A stretch of DNA of 64,000 nt from Streptomyces althioticus (GTDB lineage: Bacteria > Actinomycetota > Actinomycetes > Streptomycetales > Streptomycetaceae), in NCBI GenBank assembly GCA_014649355.1, contig BMSW01000021.1, forward strand, positions 1 to 64,000, in the 5' to 3' direction. The position numbers and the translations under genes are program-made. Below the pieces are notes generated by a model. The model worked only from the letters and a program-made list of their open reading frames with translations, was not told the DNA's origin and ran no database searches. Positions 8,683 through 17,630 of this stretch are shown here, piece by piece (position 1 is the first letter of the stretch; each line of letters starts with the position of its first letter).

Positions 8683-9992
8683 GCCTCGGGGCGCAGCCCG
8701 CCGTCCAGGTCCGCAGGCTCCTCGTCGCGGGCGCGTCGGCCGGCACGGGTTTCCTGCTGCTGAGCGCCCTCGGCCACGCCCTGAGCCACCCCGACCCCGC
8801 CGCCTCCGCGCTCCGGCTGGCCTGGTGCGCGGGCCCGCTGGCGTCCACCGTCTACCTCGCGCTCGCGGTCGCCCGCACCGACCCGGCGACCCGGCCCCGG
8901 CCCGGTCTGTCGGCGGTCGGGCTCGGCCCGGTCAAGCTGATGGCGATCTCGGCGGCGACCACGGCCGCGGCCTGCCTGCTCGGTTCCGTGCTGGCGCTGC
9001 TGGTCTTCCTCCAGCTCCGCGGCGACCTGACCGGGATGCCCCTCGGCGGAGGCGCGCGGGAGTTCCTGGCCGCGGGGCGCCCCCTGCCGCTCCCGGCCGC
9101 GCTGACACTGCTGGCCCTGGTGCCGCTCAGCGCGTCGGCCGCGGTGGCCATGACGCTGCGGCCGCGCGACCCGGTGACGGGCGCGGGCCGGACGGCACCG
9201 GCGTACGGCCGGTTCGGCGCCTACCGGCGCACGCCGGTGCGGGAGTCCTTCGGCGCGTACGGGCGGTTCGGCCGGCAGTTCGGGGCCGCCGCGCGCGAGC
9301 GGCGCACGGCCACGGAGCTGCCCGCGCCGGAGCAGGCCGGCGCGGAGGCGCCCTCGGCCGACGCGGCGGAGGAAACCGCCGACGGCTCCCCCGCCGTGGT
9401 CCCGCCCCCCGTGCCGACCGCCGCCCCGTCGGGGCTGCCCTGGGGGATCGCGGTGCTCGCGGTGGGGCTGGCGGTGGAGGCGCTGACGAGCCGTACCGGC
9501 TCCGAGGGCGGTCCGGCGGCGTTCCTCGGGCTGGCCCTGACCTCCCTCGGACTGGCCCTGGTCGGACCCGGACTCGCCCATCTGTGCGGGCGGCTGCTCC
9601 AGGCCGTGCGGCCGGGCGCGCTGCGACTGCTGGCCGGGCGGGTGCTGATGACGGAGGCGACGCGCATCGGACGCCCGCTGGGCGTGGTCTGCGCGGTGGT
9701 GTCGGCCGCGTACGCGATGGCGTCGCTGCACGACCGGGACGACCCGTCGGCCGGTCCGCTCGTGGTGCTCGGGGTGCTGCTGGTGGTCGGCTGCACGGTG
9801 GCGACGCTGCTCACCGCGGCCGTCGAGGCCAAGCAGGCGCACGCGGACACCACGGCCTCGCTGCGGCGGCTGGGGGCGCCCGCGGGGACGCTGCGCCGGG
9901 CCGCCGTCCTGCGCGCGGCCGCGCTGCTCGCCCTGTTCGGACCGCTCACCGTCGCAGTGGCCGAGCTGTCGGCGTGGCCGCTGGGCGGCTGA
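8664..9992 (+). CDS. ABC transporter permease, FtsX-like
   Basis: About 442 residues from a GTG at 8664, inside the end of the ATPase gene. The start VLALRLSLGAQPAV is followed by several transmembrane helices. A long hydrophilic, Arg/Ala-rich central loop (about residues 170-255) contains repeated YGRFGAYR/AYGRFGRQF. More helices follow, then the TTASLRRLGAPAGTLRR coupling-helix-like segment near the C-terminus, typical of FtsX/MacB permeases. It probably exports a lipid, peptide or signal with the preceding ATPase. The substrate is unknown. Confidence 0.75.
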   Translation: MLALRLSLGAQPAVQVRRLLVAGASAGTGFLLLSALGHALSHPDPAASALRLAWCAGPLASTVYLALAVARTDPATRPRPGLSAVGLGPVKLMAISAATTAAACLLGSVLALLVFLQLRGDLTGMPLGGGAREFLAAGRPLPLPAALTLLALVPLSASAAVAMTLRPRDPVTGAGRTAPAYGRFGAYRRTPVRESFGAYGRFGRQFGAAARERRTATELPAPEQAGAEAPSADAAEETADGSPAVVPPPVPTAAPSGLPWGIAVLAVGLAVEALTSRTGSEGGPAAFLGLALTSLGLALVGPGLAHLCGRLLQAVRPGALRLLAGRVLMTEATRIGRPLGVVCAVVSAAYAMASLHDRDDPSAGPLVVLGVLLVVGCTVATLLTAAVEAKQAHADTTASLRRLGAPAGTLRRAAVLRAAALLALFGPLTVAVAELSAWPLGG

Positions 9993-10092
9993 GCGGACAC
10001 GGCCGAAAAAACCTTCCCCCTGGGCGATGAGTTCCGCTCGGACCCGGGGTCTACCCCCTCGAACGGCACCACTTACAGGGAGAGGCCCCGTC

Positions 10093-10500
10093 ATGTACCA
10101 GCAGATGATCTTCGTGAACCTGCCCGTCGAGAACATCGACGCGTCGCGGACGTTCTACACGGCGCTCGGCTACTCCATCAACGAGCAGTTCAGCGACGAG
10201 TCCACGGCGTCCGTCGTGATCAGCGACACGATCATCGCGATGCTGCTGACCAAGGAGAAGTACGCGCAGTTCACGAAGAAGGAGATCGCGGACGCCCGCA
10301 CGAGCAGCGAGGTGCTGCTGGCGCTGAGCGCCGAGAGCCGGGAGAAGGTCGACGAACTGGTGGAGAAGGCGCTGGCGGCGGGCGGCTCCGTGGCCGGTGA
10401 CACCCAGGACCTCGGCTTCATGTACGGCCGCTCCTTCGACGACCTCGACGGCCACACCTGGGAGGTCGTCTGGATGGACCCGGCGGCCGTGGAGGGCTGA
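10093..10500 (+). CDS. VOC family (glyoxalase/bleomycin-resistance fold) protein
   Basis: A 135-residue single-domain vicinal-oxygen-chelate protein, the usual length. FVNLPVENIDASRTFYTALGY opens the first beta-alpha-beta-beta-beta unit and the C-terminus DDLDGHTWEVVWMDP closes the second. It begins with an ATG after a GGGAGAGG ribosome site. Family members range from dioxygenases and isomerases to drug-binding proteins, so no reaction can be assigned. It is monocistronic, with a strong hairpin 15 bp after its stop. Confidence 0.83.
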   Translation: MYQQMIFVNLPVENIDASRTFYTALGYSINEQFSDESTASVVISDTIIAMLLTKEKYAQFTKKEIADARTSSEVLLALSAESREKVDELVEKALAAGGSVAGDTQDLGFMYGRSFDDLDGHTWEVVWMDPAAVEG

Positions 10501-10514
10501 CGGCAACGTAGGCT

Positions 10515-10540
10515 GGCGGCAGGGGTGTTGCCCTGCCGCC
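10515..10540. terminator. Perfect 10-bp stem terminator after the VOC gene
   Basis: GGCGGCAGGG (10515-10524) and CCCTGCCGCC (10531-10540) form a perfect stem with a six-base loop just downstream of the stop at 10500. Confidence 0.7.
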
Positions 10541-10676
10541 GGCCTCAACTGCGCCTCCGTTCACGGTCGGTGACCGTTCTCGGACGCTGCGGCCGAATCG
10601 ATGCGGTCCCGAGGGCGCGTAAACGTACGGGTGGTTAACAAATAGGCAAAGCCCGGGTCCCCGGTAGGCATATGCG

Positions 10677-10704
10677 TTGACACTACTTATGCGGCGCTTA
10701 TAGA
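10677..10704 (+). promoter_or_regulatory. Consensus-like promoter for the LAETG protein gene
   Basis: TTGACA (10677-10682) and TATAGA (10699-10704) are separated by 16 bp, close to the vegetative (HrdB-type) consensus. They lie about 80 bp upstream of the GTG at 10786, implying a leader of roughly 75 nt. Confidence 0.6.
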
Positions 10705-10785
10705 CCTGGGAGCCTCATGGGAGTGCTGATTCTTCATCACGCCTCCCTCAACCCCCCGCATTTGCGCATCATGTAAAGGACAAAC

Positions 10786-11487
10786 GTGGCAGTTCTGTCC
10801 GTATCACGCCGTACCGTGACCCGCTCCGTGCGCGCCCTCGGTGTCGTCTCCGCGTCCGCCGCGCTCGCGCTCGGTGCCGCCGGCAACGCCGCGGCGTGCA
10901 ACATCAACGAGTTCTCGGCCGAGGCCAAGTGCGAAGGTGACAAGGGTGTCATCACCGTCACCGACGTCGACCCGGCCGGCGTCCCCGCCACCGTGACCGT
11001 GTTCCTCCAGAACAACGGCGCCGACATCGAGAAGATCGGCGAGCAGGTGGTCAAGGGGTCCAAGAAGGGCACCACCATCACCTTCGAGGAGGACTGGAAG
11101 CCCAACGCCGAGTACCGCATCCACGTCACGGCCAAGCCGTACGTGGACGAGGACATCAAGCCGAACCTGGTGACGCCGTCGACGCCGTGCAAGGAGGACG
11201 AGGAGGAGTCCCCGTCCCCCGAGCCGACGCCGTCGGAGGAGACCTCGGCCCCGGCCGAGGAGAGCGAGGAGCCGACCCCGGCCCCGTCGGAGAGCACGAG
11301 CGAGAGCGCTCCCCCGGCGGACACGTCGGACAACGCCCCGTCCCCGGCCGGTGAGTCCAACCTCGCCGAGACCGGCGCCAACTCCAACACCGGCATGATC
11401 GCCGGTGTCGCGGCCGCCCTGGTCGCCATCGGTGGCGGCGCCGTCTTCTTCGGCATGCGCCGCCGCGGGGCGAACAGCCAGCGCTGA
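10786..11487 (+). CDS. Secreted cell-wall protein with LAETG sortase motif
   Basis: A 233-residue exported protein. A signal peptide ends near NAAA-CNINE (about residue 37). A small globular region of about 90 residues contains conserved cysteines (ACNINE..., KCEGDKG, TPCKED). It is followed by a long Glu/Ser/Pro/Thr-rich wall-spanning stretch, then LAETG, a hydrophobic helix and a basic tail (MRRRGANSQR). LAxTG is the motif used by class E sortases of Streptomyces, so it is probably covalently anchored to peptidoglycan. It starts with GTG after AAAGGA, behind a good promoter at 10677. The globular domain's function is unknown. Confidence 0.85.
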   Translation: MAVLSVSRRTVTRSVRALGVVSASAALALGAAGNAAACNINEFSAEAKCEGDKGVITVTDVDPAGVPATVTVFLQNNGADIEKIGEQVVKGSKKGTTITFEEDWKPNAEYRIHVTAKPYVDEDIKPNLVTPSTPCKEDEEESPSPEPTPSEETSAPAEESEEPTPAPSESTSESAPPADTSDNAPSPAGESNLAETGANSNTGMIAGVAAALVAIGGGAVFFGMRRRGANSQR

Positions 11488-11505
11488 CGCCTCACGGAAA
11501 CGCCT

Positions 11506-11536
11506 GCGGCCCGTCCCCGAACCGGGGGCGGGCCGC
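11506..11536. terminator. Hairpin between the LAETG gene and the convergent isomerase-family gene
   Basis: GCGGCCCGTCCCC (11506-11518) pairs with 11524-11536 with one mismatch. It lies between convergent genes and probably serves both. Confidence 0.6.
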
Positions 11537-11553
11537 TCGCCGTTGAGCTGCCG

Positions 11554-12351
11554 TCAGCCGAACGTGGCCCGGTCCAGCCAGTGTTCGAGCACCGAGCGCT
11601 CACCGAGGACCTCGATGCGGGCGTCGTCCAGCGGGATACGGCGGTAGAAGGCGAGCAGCACCCAGGTGAGCGGCCCGCGCAGCGCGACCGTGGCCTTCTC
11701 GTGGTCCCGGCTCCAGGACACCCCCTCCTCGTCCAGCCTGATCAGCCACTCCGCCTCGGCCTCGGGTCCGGTGTCGGTGGCGTGCAGGTGGATCGTGCGC
11801 AGGGGTCCGCGCAGCTCGTGCACCTCGTCGTCGGGCAGCGTCCGCTGCGCCCACTCCACGATCTCCAGCCACTCGTCGACCGCGTCGGCGGCCACCTCGG
11901 GCGCGACCTCGTAGGGCAGTCCGGCGGCGAGCGTGGCGTCCGCGCGGTGCACGGTCACCTCATGGGTCATACGGCGGGCCCAGAAGCCGGCGTTCTCGAT
12001 GCCCGCCCAGCTCCACACCCGGGCGTCCGGCCCGGCATCCCGCAGCGCGCCGACGGCCAGGTCGCCGCTCTCCGCCAGCCAGGCGTCCAGGACGGCGGCG
12101 TCCCCGCGCGCCTCGGGCCCGTCGAAGCCCGGCACGTCCTCCTCGGGGGTCTCCTTCTCGGCCCCCGTCCGCACCATCAGAGCCATCCAGCGCAGGGCGC
12201 CGCCGAGGTGCCGTACGAGTTGTTCCAGCGTCCAGTCGGGTGTGGTCGGCACCGCGCGGGACAGGTCCGCCCCCGAGGTCACCACCGACCTCAACTCCCC
12301 GATCTGATGGGCGATCTCGTCGCAGTAGCGCTCGTGAGCCAGTCGTGTCAT
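11554..12351 (-). CDS. Maleylpyruvate isomerase-family (mycothiol-dependent, DinB-like) protein
   Basis: A 265-residue protein. The N-terminal four-helix MDMPI/DinB-like domain contains DWTLEQLVRHLGGALRW and MTHEVTVHRADA, whose histidine and glutamate are in the usual metal-site positions. A smaller C-terminal domain (from about residue 180) has the ATVALRGPLTWVLLAFYRR pattern of SCP2-like tails. Family members use mycothiol as a cofactor, but most Streptomyces paralogues are uncharacterised. The ATG at 12351 (MTRLAHERY) was preferred to one six codons upstream. Confidence 0.8.
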   Translation of the reverse strand: MTRLAHERYCDEIAHQIGELRSVVTSGADLSRAVPTTPDWTLEQLVRHLGGALRWMALMVRTGAEKETPEEDVPGFDGPEARGDAAVLDAWLAESGDLAVGALRDAGPDARVWSWAGIENAGFWARRMTHEVTVHRADATLAAGLPYEVAPEVAADAVDEWLEIVEWAQRTLPDDEVHELRGPLRTIHLHATDTGPEAEAEWLIRLDEEGVSWSRDHEKATVALRGPLTWVLLAFYRRIPLDDARIEVLGERSVLEHWLDRATFG

Positions 12352-12375
12352 GCCGCTCACCCTAGGCAACGGCGA

Positions 12376-13551
12376 TCAGCCGAGCACGGCGATTTCCGCG
12401 CCGTCGAACTCCACGCCGGTGACGTCCCCGACGTCCGGGGCGTCCCGCAGCGCGCAGGCCGCCTCCAGCGGGGGCGCGTCCTCCGGCTGGAGACGCACGG
12501 CGACATGGGTGCCGCGGAAGGTGCGCGCGGTCACCGTGCAGCGCAGTCCCTCCCCGGCCGGGACCAGCCGGACCCCGGCCGGCCGGACCAGCAGGGGCCG
12601 CGTGCCCTCGGGCGCGTCCGGCGGCACCGGCACCTTGCCCCAGGGAGTGACGGCGACGCCGTCGGCGACGGTCGCCTCGGCGACGTTCTCGAAGCCGAGG
12701 AAGCGGGCCACGAAGGCGTCGGCGGGCCGCTGCCACACCTCGAGCGGCGTGCCTGACTGGGCGATCCGCCCGTCGCGCATCACCACCACCCGGTCGGCGA
12801 GCGCGAACGCCTCGCCCTGGTCGTGCGTCACGGCCAGCACCGTGGTGCCCAGCCGGCCGAACAGGTCCCGCAGTTCGACGACGAGACGCTCCCTGAGCGA
12901 CCGGTCGAGCTGGCCGAGCGGCTCGTCGAGCATCAGCAGCCGCGGGCTGGGCGCGAGCGCGCGGGCCAGTGCCACCCGCTGCTGCTCACCCCCGGACAGG
13001 GCGGCGACGGCCCGCCCGGACGCCCCGGGCAGCCCGACCAGCTCCAGCAACTCCTTCACGCGCCGCACCTGTTCGGCGCGGGACGCGCCGTGCATGCGCA
13101 GGCCGAAGGCCACGTTGCCTCCCACGTCCCGCTGCGGGAACAGCTGGTGGTCCTGGAACATCAGCCCGACGCCCCGCCGGTGCGCGGGCACGCCCGCCTG
13201 GTCACGACCGTCGAGCAGGACCCGCCCGGCGTCCAGCGGCTGGAGCCCGGCGACCGCGCGCAGCAGCGTGGACTTGCCGCTGCCGCTGGGCCCGAGCACG
13301 CACACGATCTCGTGCTCGGCGACACCGAGGCCGACGGAGTCCAGCGCGGCCCGGCCGCCGAAGCGGACGGTCGCGTCCTCGAGACGCAGCAGGCTGTCGG
13401 CGGGCGGCTTGCCGTGGACGGACGGCGTGCCGTGGACGGGCAGGTGGCTGTCGGTGGGCGGCTGCCTGTCGGTGGACGGCCGGCTCTCGGTAGGCGGCTG
13501 TTTCTCGGTGGGCGGCTGGGCCCCGGTGGGCGGCTGGCTGTCGGTGGGCAT
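12376..13551 (-). CDS. ABC transporter ATP-binding protein, thiamine uptake (FbpC/PotA-like)
   Basis: A 391-residue ATPase with Walker A GPSGSGKST (about 87-95), the Q-loop in FQDHQLF, signature LSGGEQQRVALARA, Walker B LLMLDEP, and a C-terminal TOBE-like domain (from about 300). The first roughly 52 residues are an extra low-complexity segment of repeated QPPT/ESRPST/DRQPPT units encoded by short DNA repeats, unusual for this family. It is last in the riboswitch-led thiB-thiP-ATPase operon, so it should energise thiamine or thiamine-phosphate import. The permease stop abuts its ATG. Confidence 0.85.
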   Translation of the reverse strand: MPTDSQPPTGAQPPTEKQPPTESRPSTDRQPPTDSHLPVHGTPSVHGKPPADSLLRLEDATVRFGGRAALDSVGLGVAEHEIVCVLGPSGSGKSTLLRAVAGLQPLDAGRVLLDGRDQAGVPAHRRGVGLMFQDHQLFPQRDVGGNVAFGLRMHGASRAEQVRRVKELLELVGLPGASGRAVAALSGGEQQRVALARALAPSPRLLMLDEPLGQLDRSLRERLVVELRDLFGRLGTTVLAVTHDQGEAFALADRVVVMRDGRIAQSGTPLEVWQRPADAFVARFLGFENVAEATVADGVAVTPWGKVPVPPDAPEGTRPLLVRPAGVRLVPAGEGLRCTVTARTFRGTHVAVRLQPEDAPPLEAACALRDAPDVGDVTGVEFDGAEIAVLG

Positions 13552-15240
13552 CTAGAACTCCCCCGTCCGGTCGGTCCGCAGCCGCTCCAGCACGAGCAGA
13601 GCCACGGCGCACACGATCATCAGAATCGTCGACAGGGCCATCGCCTGCCCGTAGTTGAGGTCCCCGGGCCGCCCCAGCAGCCGCGCCACGGCCACCGGCA
13701 GGGTGGGGTTGTCCGGCCGCGCGATGAACACCGTCGCACCGAACTCCCCCAGCGACACCGCGAAGGCGAACCCGGCGGCGATCAGCAGCGCCCGCCGCAC
13801 CAGCGGCAGGTCCACCTCCCGCCACGCCCGCCACGGCGACGCCCCCAGCACCGACGCCGCCTCCCTGAGCCGCACGTCCACCGCGCGCAGCACCGGCAGC
13901 ATGGTCCGTACGACGAAGGGGACGCCGACCAGTGCCTGCGCGAGCGGCACCAGGATCCAGGAGGCGCGCAGGTCCAGCGGGGGCTCGTCGAGAGCGATGA
14001 GGAAGCCGAAGCCGACGGTCACCGCGGACACGCCGAGGGGCAGCATCAGCAGCGCGTCGAACCCGCGCACCAGCCGTCCCGCGTCCCGCCGGGTCAGCGC
14101 GACGGCGGCGAGACCGCCGATCACCACGGCGATCACGGTGGCGGTGACGGCGTAGCGCAGGGAGTTGCCGATCGCCTCGATCGGGGCGACCAGGAAGACG
14201 CCGCCGTCGGCCTCGGTCAGCGCCCGGTAGTAGGCGAGACCGACGCCGGCGAAGGACCGCTGCACCAGAACGGCGAGCGGCAGGAGCAGGAGGACGACGA
14301 CCGTGGCGACGACCCCGCCGAGCAGCGCCCACTGCCCGGCCCCGCGCGGGCGGCGGGCGGTGGCCGAGGCGTCGACGAGCCGCAGCGCGGTCTCCCGGCG
14401 CCGCACGGTCCAGGCGTGCAGGGCGAGGATCGCACCGACGGCGACGAACTGGATCAGCGTGAGGACGGCGGCCGTGGACAGGTCGAAGATGTCCGCGGTC
14501 TGCCGGTAGATCTCCACCTCCAGGGTGGAGAAGGCGGGTCCGCCGAGGATCTGCACCACGCCGAACGACGTGAAGGTGAAGAGGAAGACCATCAGCGCGG
14601 CGGCGGCCACGGCGGGCGCGAGCGCCGGGAGGGTGACCGTGCGCCAGGCGGTGAGGCGGGAGGCGCCGAGCATCCGCGCGGCCTCCTCCTGGCGCGGGTC
14701 GAGCTGCGCCCACAGCCCGCCCACGGTGCGGACGACCACGGCGTAGTTGAAGAAGACGTGCGCGAGGAGGATCGCCCAGACCGTGGTGTCCAGGCGCACG
14801 CCCCACAGCTCGTCCAGCAGCCCGCCGCGCCCGACGAGCGCCATGAACGCCGTGCCGACGACGACCGTCGGCAGCACGAACGGCACGGTGATCACCGCGC
14901 GCAGCACCTGTCGGCCGGGGAAGTCGAAGCGGGCCAGGGCGTAGGCGCCGGGCAGGGCGATCACCAGGGTGAGGGCCGTGGAGAGGAGCGCCTGCCAGGT
15001 GGTGAACCACAGCACCTGGCGGATGTCGGACTGGCCGAGCACGTCCGCGATCCGCCCGGGCTGCCAGCCGCCGTCGGTCTTCAGCCCTCGGGCGACGATC
15101 GCGGCGACCGGGTAGGCGAAGAAGACGGCGAAGAACGCGGCCGGCACGGCCATGAGGCCGAGCCGGGCCGCGTTGCGGCGCCACCATCCGGGCCGCCGCG
15201 GTGTCACTTCAGTACGAGCGAGGTCCACGACTTGACCCAC
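13552..15240 (-). CDS. thiP: Thiamine ABC transporter permease (ThiP-like, fused two-domain)
   Basis: A 562-residue membrane protein with about twelve hydrophobic segments arranged as two copies of the binding-protein-dependent permease domain. Each copy has an EAA-type loop for ATPase docking: EEAARMLGASRLTAW in the first half and REAASVLGASPWRAW in the second. This fused layout is the ThiP/FbpB type. Its start overlaps the end of thiB by 37 bp, indicating coupled translation, and its stop meets the ATPase start. Specificity for thiamine is inferred from the upstream TPP riboswitch. Confidence 0.88.
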   Translation of the reverse strand: MGQVVDLARTEVTPRRPGWWRRNAARLGLMAVPAAFFAVFFAYPVAAIVARGLKTDGGWQPGRIADVLGQSDIRQVLWFTTWQALLSTALTLVIALPGAYALARFDFPGRQVLRAVITVPFVLPTVVVGTAFMALVGRGGLLDELWGVRLDTTVWAILLAHVFFNYAVVVRTVGGLWAQLDPRQEEAARMLGASRLTAWRTVTLPALAPAVAAAALMVFLFTFTSFGVVQILGGPAFSTLEVEIYRQTADIFDLSTAAVLTLIQFVAVGAILALHAWTVRRRETALRLVDASATARRPRGAGQWALLGGVVATVVVLLLLPLAVLVQRSFAGVGLAYYRALTEADGGVFLVAPIEAIGNSLRYAVTATVIAVVIGGLAAVALTRRDAGRLVRGFDALLMLPLGVSAVTVGFGFLIALDEPPLDLRASWILVPLAQALVGVPFVVRTMLPVLRAVDVRLREAASVLGASPWRAWREVDLPLVRRALLIAAGFAFAVSLGEFGATVFIARPDNPTLPVAVARLLGRPGDLNYGQAMALSTILMIVCAVALLVLERLRTDRTGEF

Positions 15241-16292
15241 TGGTCACGGTTTTCGGCGATCTTCGCCGGGTCCATGGTCCGCGGCTCCTTCGCCTGCGGC
15301 CCGAACTGCACGAACTCCTCCGGCACCTGGGCGCCCTCACGCACCGGATACACGAACATGTTGAGCGGCATGTCCTCCTGGAAGGTCTTGCCGGCCATGA
15401 AGTCCAGGAGCGCCTTGCCGCCCTCGGGGTTCCTGGCGTTGCTCAGCAGACCGGCGTACTCGACCTGGCGGAAGCAGGTGCCCTCGGCGACGCCGGTGGG
15501 CGCCGTGTCGGGCCGCGGGTCGGCGTAGATCACCTCGGCGGGCGGCGAGGAGGCGTACGACACGACGAGCGGGCGGTCGGCCTTGGCCTTCTTGCCACCG
15601 GCCGAGCCGGAGAACTCCTCGTTGTACGCCTGCTCCCAGCCGTCGACGACCTTGACGCCGTTGTCCTTGAGCTTCCCCCAGTAGTCCTCCCACCCCTTGT
15701 CCCCGTACTCGGCGGCGGTGCCGAGCAGGAAGCCGAGGCCGGGCGAGGAGGTGGCGGCGTTCTCGACGACGAGGAGGTCCTTGTAGGCGGGCTTGGCCAG
15801 GTCGTCGAAGGTCTTCGGCGGGGTCAGCTTCTTCTTCTGGAACCACGCCTTGTCGTAGTTGACGCAGACGTCGCCGGTGTCGACGGGGGTGACGCGGTGC
15901 TTGTCCTCGTCGACCCGGTACTCGGGCAGGATCAGGTCGGAGCCCTTGGCCTCGTAGGACTGGAAGAGGCCGCTGTCGAGGGCGCGGGACAGCAGGGTGT
16001 TGTCGACGCCGAAGAAGACGTCGCCCTGGGGGTTGTCCTTGGTCAGGATCGCCTTGTTCACGGCCTGCCCGGCGTCGCCGTCCTCGAGGACCTTGAGCTT
16101 GTATCCGGACTGCTTCTCGAAGGCGGCGACGACGTCCTCGGACACGGCCCACGAGTTGTGACTGACGAGGGTCACGGTCTTCGAGCCCTCGCCGCCGGCG
16201 CCGCCGCCGTCCCCGCCGGACGAGCCGCAGGCGGACAGTGTGACGAGCCCCAGCCCGACGGCCAGGACGGTGACCTTCTTGGTGATGCCCAC
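15204..16292 (-). CDS. thiB: Thiamine ABC transporter substrate-binding lipoprotein (ThiB-like)
   Basis: A 362-residue solute-binding protein with a lipoprotein signal peptide: basic start MGITKK, hydrophobic core, lipobox LSAC with Cys22, then a Gly/Ser-rich linker. The mature part has the two-lobed periplasmic-binding fold, with TLVSHNSWAVSEDVVAAFEK at its start and the GDVFFGVDN, DTGDVCVNYD and TSSPGLGFLLGT motifs of ThiB/TbpA proteins. It is the first gene after the TPP riboswitch, consistent with thiamine capture at the outer face of the membrane. The start follows AGGAGG. Confidence 0.9.
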   Translation of the reverse strand: MGITKKVTVLAVGLGLVTLSACGSSGGDGGGAGGEGSKTVTLVSHNSWAVSEDVVAAFEKQSGYKLKVLEDGDAGQAVNKAILTKDNPQGDVFFGVDNTLLSRALDSGLFQSYEAKGSDLILPEYRVDEDKHRVTPVDTGDVCVNYDKAWFQKKKLTPPKTFDDLAKPAYKDLLVVENAATSSPGLGFLLGTAAEYGDKGWEDYWGKLKDNGVKVVDGWEQAYNEEFSGSAGGKKAKADRPLVVSYASSPPAEVIYADPRPDTAPTGVAEGTCFRQVEYAGLLSNARNPEGGKALLDFMAGKTFQEDMPLNMFVYPVREGAQVPEEFVQFGPQAKEPRTMDPAKIAENRDQWVKSWTSLVLK

Positions 16293-16386
16293 TTGATTCC
16301 TCCTGGAGTGACCAGGAAGAGACGCGGCCCTGCCCGGGATCCCCGGCGGGGTCCCGGGCAGGGCGCAACAGCTCGAGTGATGACCG

Positions 16387-16470
16387 ATCTCCCTACCCAG
16401 AATGACCTGGGCCAGGTTCGGAGGGTCTGCGGCCGGTGCCGCACTCTCAGCGCTGTGGCGCTCCCCTGTC
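16387..16470 (-). promoter_or_regulatory. TPP riboswitch (THI element)
   Basis: Read on the minus strand, the region contains the conserved TPP aptamer blocks in order: GGGGAGC, GCTGAGAGTGCGG, CCGCAGACCCTCCGAACCTG, and CCAGGTCATTCTGG followed by GTAGGGA. P1 closes between GGGGAG near 16461-16466 and the CTCCCTA complement near 16389. It sits about 95 nt upstream of the thiB start. Known mechanism: TPP binding lowers expression of the downstream thiamine operon. In GC-rich actinobacteria this is often at the translation level. Confidence 0.93.
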
Positions 16471-16501
16471 GGAATATGCAGATGTGTTGACGCCGGTCAG
16501 A

Positions 16502-17608
16502 CTACCGCTCGGTGGCGGCGAGCTGACCACACGCCCCGTCGATCTCCTGACCACGGGTGTCCCGGATCGTCACCGGCACACCGTGCGCGGCGATCGCCTC
16601 GACGAACGCCTTCTCGTCCTCGGGCCGCGACGCGGTCCACTTGGAGCCGGGCGTCGGGTTGAGCGGGATGAGGTTGACGTGCACGGGACGCCCCTTGAGC
16701 ATGCGCCCGAGCCGGTCACCGCGCCACGCCTGGTCGTTGATGTCCCGGATCAGCGCGTACTCGATGGACAGCCGGCGCCCGGACTTCGCCGCGTACTCGA
16801 ACCCGGCGTCGAGCACCTCGCGCACCTTCCACCGTGTGTTCACGGGGACGAGGGTGTCGCGGAGCTCGTCGTCGGGGGCGTGCAGCGAGATCGCCAGGCG
16901 GCACTTGAAGCCCTCGTCGGAGAACCGGTGGATCGCCGGGACGAGACCGACGGTGGACACGGTGATCCCGCGCTGCGACAGGCCGAGGCCGTCGGGCTCG
17001 GGGTCGGTGAGGCGGCGGATGGCGCCGACGACGCGGTTGTAGTTGGCGAGGGGCTCGCCCATGCCCATGAACACGATGTTGCTCAGCCGCGCGGGCCCGC
17101 CGGGCACCTCGCCCTCGCGGAGCGCGCGCATGCCGTCGACGATCTGGTGCACGATCTCGGCGGTGGACAGGTTCCGGTCCAGCCCCGCCTGCCCGGTCGC
17201 GCAGAACGGGCAGTTCATGCCGCAGCCGGCCTGCGAGCTGATGCACATGGTGACCCGGTCCGGGTACCGCATCAGCACGGACTCGACGAGCGTCCCGTCG
17301 AACAGCTTCCACAGCGTCTTGCGGGTCGTCCCCTGGTCGGTGGACAGGTGCCGCACGACGCTCATCAGCTCGGGAAGCAGCGCTTCCCGCAGCTTGCCGC
17401 GCGAACCGGCGGGGATGTCGGTCCACTGCTCCGGATCGTGCGCGTACCGCGCGAAGTAGTGCTGCGAGAGCTGCTTGGCACGGAACGGCTTCTCACCGAC
17501 CGCGACGACCGCCTCCTTGCGCTCGGCAGGCGTGAGATCGGCAAGATGCCGCGGCGGCTTCTTGGCTCCGCGCGGCGCGACGAATGTAAGTTCTCCGGGC
17601 TTAGGCAT
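16502..17608 (-). CDS. rlmN: 23S rRNA (adenine-2503-C2)-methyltransferase RlmN
   Basis: A 368-residue radical SAM enzyme with the CxxxCxxC iron-sulphur motif in QAGCGMNCPFCATG. The C-terminal methyl-carrying cysteine region is RDTRGQEIDGACGQLA, and GMGEPLANY and SLHAPDDELR are typical RlmN motifs. The ATG at 17608 (MPKPGEL) was chosen as the usual start; an upstream in-frame start at 17662 exists. Codons 1-6 lie in the 42-bp attachment repeat, so an integrated element has replaced everything upstream of the gene, yet the protein stays intact. It methylates A2503 of 23S rRNA and tRNA A37. Confidence 0.93.
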   Translation of the reverse strand: MPKPGELTFVAPRGAKKPPRHLADLTPAERKEAVVAVGEKPFRAKQLSQHYFARYAHDPEQWTDIPAGSRGKLREALLPELMSVVRHLSTDQGTTRKTLWKLFDGTLVESVLMRYPDRVTMCISSQAGCGMNCPFCATGQAGLDRNLSTAEIVHQIVDGMRALREGEVPGGPARLSNIVFMGMGEPLANYNRVVGAIRRLTDPEPDGLGLSQRGITVSTVGLVPAIHRFSDEGFKCRLAISLHAPDDELRDTLVPVNTRWKVREVLDAGFEYAAKSGRRLSIEYALIRDINDQAWRGDRLGRMLKGRPVHVNLIPLNPTPGSKWTASRPEDEKAFVEAIAAHGVPVTIRDTRGQEIDGACGQLAATER

Positions 17609-17630
17609 GGCTGTACCAGTGTCGCAGATC
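17589..17630. repeat. attL: 42-bp attachment-site repeat overlapping the rlmN start codon
   Basis: Identical to 31547-31588 over 42 bp. It covers rlmN codons 1-6 and part of the seventh plus 22 bp upstream of the ATG. Beyond it, similarity to the other end continues in diverged form for about 120 bp on the right side only. Confidence 0.92.

Noticed and set aside
17589..17630. tRNA gene as the AICE target
   Set aside because: The repeat has no tRNA-like cloverleaf or T-arm GTTCRAATC block; it clearly encodes the start of rlmN.
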